The position numbers and the translations under genes were made by a program. The notes beneath the pieces are model-generated. The model was not told where the DNA came from. It did not search any database and was given only the letters and a program-made list of their open reading frames with translations. A DNA stretch of 6,280 nucleotides, taken from the NCBI GenBank assembly GCA_938091145.1, contig CALKMS010000069.1, positions 1 to 6,280 on the forward strand, given 5' to 3'. This document shows, piece by piece, positions 4,074 to 6,280 of this stretch. This DNA is from an uncultured bacterium. GTDB lineage: Bacteria > Actinomycetota > Aquicultoria > SKW223 > CALKMS01. How positions within the stretch are numbered: the first letter of the stretch is position 1; each line of letters starts with the position of its first letter.

Positions 4074-4805
4074 TCAATAATCAACTAAACCAATAACTTC
4101 TTTAAGTTCAGTAAGTTTTTTGACCTTTAAACCATCAAAGTTAGGATACTTATTCCCCCGATCTAGCAAGCAAGCTTTCATTCCCGCATTAATTGCCCCG
4201 TAAAAATCAGCTTGGGGGTCATCACCGACAAATAAAGTCAGACCTTCATCCACTCCCGAAATTCTCTTCGCCATTTCAAACAGCCGCTTATCAGGCTTGC
4301 CGTAACCGGCTTGGGCCGAGGTTATTATAAAAGAAAAATACTTTTTTAAACCAATTTTCTCAATAATTTGGCCCAACCGTTCGTCCCAGTTAGAAACAAT
4401 TCCTAAGCAACACTGCTTTTCTTTGAGAAAATCTAAAGTTTCTTTGACATCAGAATATACTCTCCAGCAATCGGCCTCTCCAAGTCGATTATAAAGACTT
4501 CGAGCTAAAAGCTTGCTCTCTTGTTGGTTAAAACCTACCAAACTCATCCAGTAACCATACACATCTTCCCAAAGTTTAATAATGTTTTCAATCGACGACC
4601 AATGAAATGCCTGATTTGAAATATAAAGTCGAAAGCGCTTTTCCATCAAATGACTGACTCTTGCAAAATCTTCTTCCTTGATTTCAGGTCTTAGTCCTTG
4701 AGCTACTTCCGCCGCGTATTTAGATAATGATGGGTGCGTCCCAAGTAAAGTATGCCCCGCGTCAAAATAAACCGCTTTCACCTTTATCTTTTCTTTTTTC
4801 GCCAT
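4074..4805 (-). CDS. HAD-superfamily hydrolase, subfamily IA, with altered motif I
   Basis: A 243-residue haloacid dehalogenase-like protein with an inserted helical cap (about 25-115). The nucleophile is Asp15 in YFDAGHTLL, motif II is Ser138-Asn139 in GIVSNWD, motif III is Lys170 in GYGKPDKRLF, and motif IV is Asp195-Asp196 in FVGDDPQAD with Asp200 following. All are in order and full length. Motif I is Asp-Ala-Gly instead of Asp-x-Asp, so the usual general acid/base at position +2 (residue 17) is Gly. This variation is known in HDHD3/REG-2-like members, and the substrate cannot be predicted. The ATG at 4805 lies 6 bases after the WYL regulator stop, with AAGG at the end of that gene as a possible ribosome site, so the genes are probably cotranscribed. 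Why a phosphatase-like enzyme sits with WYL regulators is not evident. Confidence 0.88.
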   Translation of the reverse strand: MAKKEKIKVKAVYFDAGHTLLGTHPSLSKYAAEVAQGLRPEIKEEDFARVSHLMEKRFRLYISNQAFHWSSIENIIKLWEDVYGYWMSLVGFNQQESKLLARSLYNRLGEADCWRVYSDVKETLDFLKEKQCCLGIVSNWDERLGQIIEKIGLKKYFSFIITSAQAGYGKPDKRLFEMAKRISGVDEGLTLFVGDDPQADFYGAINAGMKACLLDRGNKYPNFDGLKVKKLTELKEVIGLVDY

Positions 4806-4811
4806 AAACGT

Positions 4812-5774
4812 TTAACCTTGGTAAATTTTGGCAGTAGCTCTAATCTTTTCCTTCAAAAGTGCAATAAGCTCTGGTGGTTCAAGAACTTTAACATGACTCC
4901 CATAAGGCAGAACCCATTTTTTTAGCAAACCAGGAAAAGAACTAGCCTTTAAAGTTACCAGGCAAGAACCATCAGGCTTGTCTTCTCTCACCTTCGGACT
5001 TAATATCTCTCGAATATAATCTGATACTTCAGGTCCATAAAGAAGTTTCACTTCCCTGCCACCAAGCGAAGATGAAGAATAAAGATTAACATAATCGGCA
5101 AACGAAAAATTCTTTCTTTCAAATTTCTCAGAGAGGGGAGTAAACTCCTTAATGTGGGAAACTAAAAATCTCCGCAGGTTTCGTCTCGAGTGACAATAGG
5201 CCATTAAATACCACTTCCCCTTATCCAAAATCAATAGATATGGATCAATCTGTCGACAAGAAATCTGATCTCTACTAACCGTATGGTAAACCATTTCCGC
5301 TCTCAAACACTTCTCCAGGCAATAATTGATTTTTGTTAAAATCTCAGGGTTTACTTCCTCAGTAACAATCATTCTTCCTTCAGCGGCTTCCTCGATTTTC
5401 TGGCTAAATTCTCCCGAAAGGGCCCCCTTAATCTTTTTTACGGCTGAATTAAGGCTTTCAACCAAAGGCAAGCCTGTTTTTTTGATAAGCTTAACCGCAG
5501 TTAAAATTGCTACTGCTTCAACAACTGAAAGATTGAGAGGTCTCTCGAAATAATCAGCAAATCTCAAAAAAACTTTTTCACCTTCAAAATCAACTTCTAT
5601 TAAATCAAATGGCGTGTAATCTGGTAAGCCACAAAGAGAAGCTAACTCAAGAGCTTTTTTAATTTCCCGCTTGCTGTGCTTAAATTTTTTACTCAAAGCA
5701 GATAAGGTTACGCCGGGGTGATTATTAACATAACTCAAGAGCAAAAATATCTCTTGAGGTTCAAGTCGTCCCAT
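4812..5774 (-). CDS. WYL-domain transcriptional regulator, PafC-like (second of a tandem pair)
   Basis: A 320-residue regulator of the PafC/YafY type. An N-terminal winged-helix segment (about 5-50) is followed by the ADYFERPLNLSVVEAVAIL linker region (73-91), the WYL domain with Trp188-Tyr189-Leu190 in GKWYLMAYCHSRRNLRRF (the Arg-rich strand at 198-202 is the usual ligand-contacting part), and a C-terminal WCX-like extension (about 240-318). In actinobacteria PafB and PafC form a heterodimer that activates DNA-damage genes; WYL domains are thought to bind nucleic acid ligands. The ATG at 5774 has AAGGAT about 9 bases upstream. It overlaps the upstream WYL gene by 14 bases, so the pair is translationally coupled and probably forms a heterodimer. 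No Pup-ligase (pafA) or tatA gene is seen nearby; the downstream partner is a HAD hydrolase. The target genes are unknown. Confidence 0.88.
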   Translation of the reverse strand: MGRLEPQEIFLLLSYVNNHPGVTLSALSKKFKHSKREIKKALELASLCGLPDYTPFDLIEVDFEGEKVFLRFADYFERPLNLSVVEAVAILTAVKLIKKTGLPLVESLNSAVKKIKGALSGEFSQKIEEAAEGRMIVTEEVNPEILTKINYCLEKCLRAEMVYHTVSRDQISCRQIDPYLLILDKGKWYLMAYCHSRRNLRRFLVSHIKEFTPLSEKFERKNFSFADYVNLYSSSSLGGREVKLLYGPEVSDYIREILSPKVREDKPDGSCLVTLKASSFPGLLKKWVLPYGSHVKVLEPPELIALLKEKIRATAKIYQG

Positions 5775-6280
5775 TTGAGTATATCCTTTCTATACGAGCT
5801 AATGCTTCAGACATTTTTTTTCGGGTTGAAGCAGGACTCAAAACTTCAGCATCTTCAGCAAAAGCCAGTAACCATTGAACAAAGGAATCTTCGTCCTTTA
5901 CTTCGAAAAGAAGAACTTCAGAGCCGTCTTCATTAACTTTTAACTTTTTGGAGAATGATTTTTCGACCAGAAAAGCTGACTTCGCCGAAAATTTTACTTT
6001 GACTTCTATCGGCTGATCTGAACCATACTCCCAAGGAAACATAAAAAAGAAATCCTCCGGTTTAAAACCAGGGTCCCTTTCGAAGTCTGCTCCCTCGTTT
6101 TCTTCGTGCAAAACTTTTACCCTCCCCTGAATACGACTCAGACGAAAAGTTCGATAGTCGCGATGCTGAGGCGAAAAAGCAACCAAATACCAAACTTTTT
6201 CCTTCTGGAAAAGCAAATAAGGTTGGACTTTCCATTTTTCAGCTTTATTTTTTCTGGCCGGCTTATAAAGAAAGCTCACT
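5761..6280 (-). CDS. WYL-domain transcriptional regulator, PafB-like, C-terminal part (5' end outside the window)
   Basis: The visible 172 codons are the C-terminal half of a WYL regulator and the frame is open to the right edge. Residues (numbered from the visible part) Trp30-Tyr31-Leu32 lie in KVWYLVAFSPQHRDYRTFRL, with Arg43 and Arg46 in the expected strand, followed by a WCX-like region (about 88-168). The GTG at 6279 is not a credible start: the HTH and the roughly 140 residues that normally precede the WYL motif are missing and should lie beyond 6280. The stop falls 14 bases inside the following WYL gene. The two proteins are clearly related but divergent, as expected for a PafB/PafC-type heterodimer. 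Confidence 0.86.
   Translation of the reverse strand, partial: VSFLYKPARKNKAEKWKVQPYLLFQKEKVWYLVAFSPQHRDYRTFRLSRIQGRVKVLHEENEGADFERDPGFKPEDFFFMFPWEYGSDQPIEVKVKFSAKSAFLVEKSFSKKLKVNEDGSEVLLFEVKDEDSFVQWLLAFAEDAEVLSPASTRKKMSEALARIERIYSNGTT

Noticed and set aside
3874..4077. A 67-codon minus-strand frame with a TTG start overlapping the HAD stop and a hydrophobic N-terminus
   Set aside because: Over half of it is antisense to the structured RNA, the hydrophobic part comes from T-rich spacer DNA, and the tail is low-complexity. The TTGA overlap is suggestive of coupling, but no family is recognised and the RNA explains the constraint better.
5326..5936. Plus-strand frames at 5326-5553 and 5718-5936
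   Set aside because: Both are antisense to the clearly recognisable WYL regulator genes and have no ribosome sites or family features.

Overview
This is a low-GC (roughly 38-40% by eye) bacterial chromosomal segment with compact gene spacing, SD-type ribosome sites, ATG, GTG and TTG starts, and sigma70-type promoters. The gene mix is an mraZ head, a membrane HD-GYP protein followed by a DUF5317 protein, and a tandem PafB/PafC-like WYL pair. It suggests a deep, low-GC Gram-positive-type lineage (Firmicutes-like or an environmental Actinobacteria-related group). This is inference; no rRNA or other taxonomic marker is present. No insertion sequence, CRISPR array, tRNA or rRNA was seen.

Layout. 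Positions 1-149 (minus) hold the first 49 codons of mraZ, which runs off the left edge and would normally head a division/cell-wall (dcw) cluster. Its promoter (203-231) carries three TGG repeats at exact 10-bp spacing, the expected form of an autoregulatory MraZ operator. A gene-poor stretch (232-675) leads to a short gene too small for ordinary ORF calling: a 25-residue hydrophobic peptide (691-768, plus) with a near-perfect Shine-Dalgarno sequence and a lipobox-like Cys. It is followed by a membrane-anchored HD-GYP c-di-GMP phosphodiesterase (844-2193) and a DUF5317 membrane protein (2202-2771). That plus-strand run appears to end at a rho-independent terminator (2780-2820) buried inside the 3' end of the convergent gene. 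The convergent stop codons share the four bases TTAA.

From 2768 to 3629 on the minus strand are an unrecognised 108-aa membrane protein and, upstream of it, a YprB-type RNase H-like exonuclease, probably one operon. On the right, also on the minus strand, a probable WYL-WYL-HAD operon (6280 to 4074) encodes two WYL regulators, the first truncated by the window edge, and a HAD hydrolase.

The standout element lies between these two minus-strand units. It is a free-standing, highly structured RNA on the plus strand (about 3822-3993) with its own consensus promoter (TTGACA, 17 bp, TAGATT), an A/T-rich upstream region, a 10-bp perfect terminal helix extending to about 17 bp, several internal helices, a candidate pseudoknot and a U-tract directly after the closing helix. 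It does not match tmRNA, RNase P, SRP RNA, 6S or the common riboswitches by recognisable motifs. Its size and complexity fit an orphan or recently defined ncRNA class; raiA is one untested candidate. This RNA and the 25-aa peptide upstream of the HD-GYP gene are the most promising for new biology.
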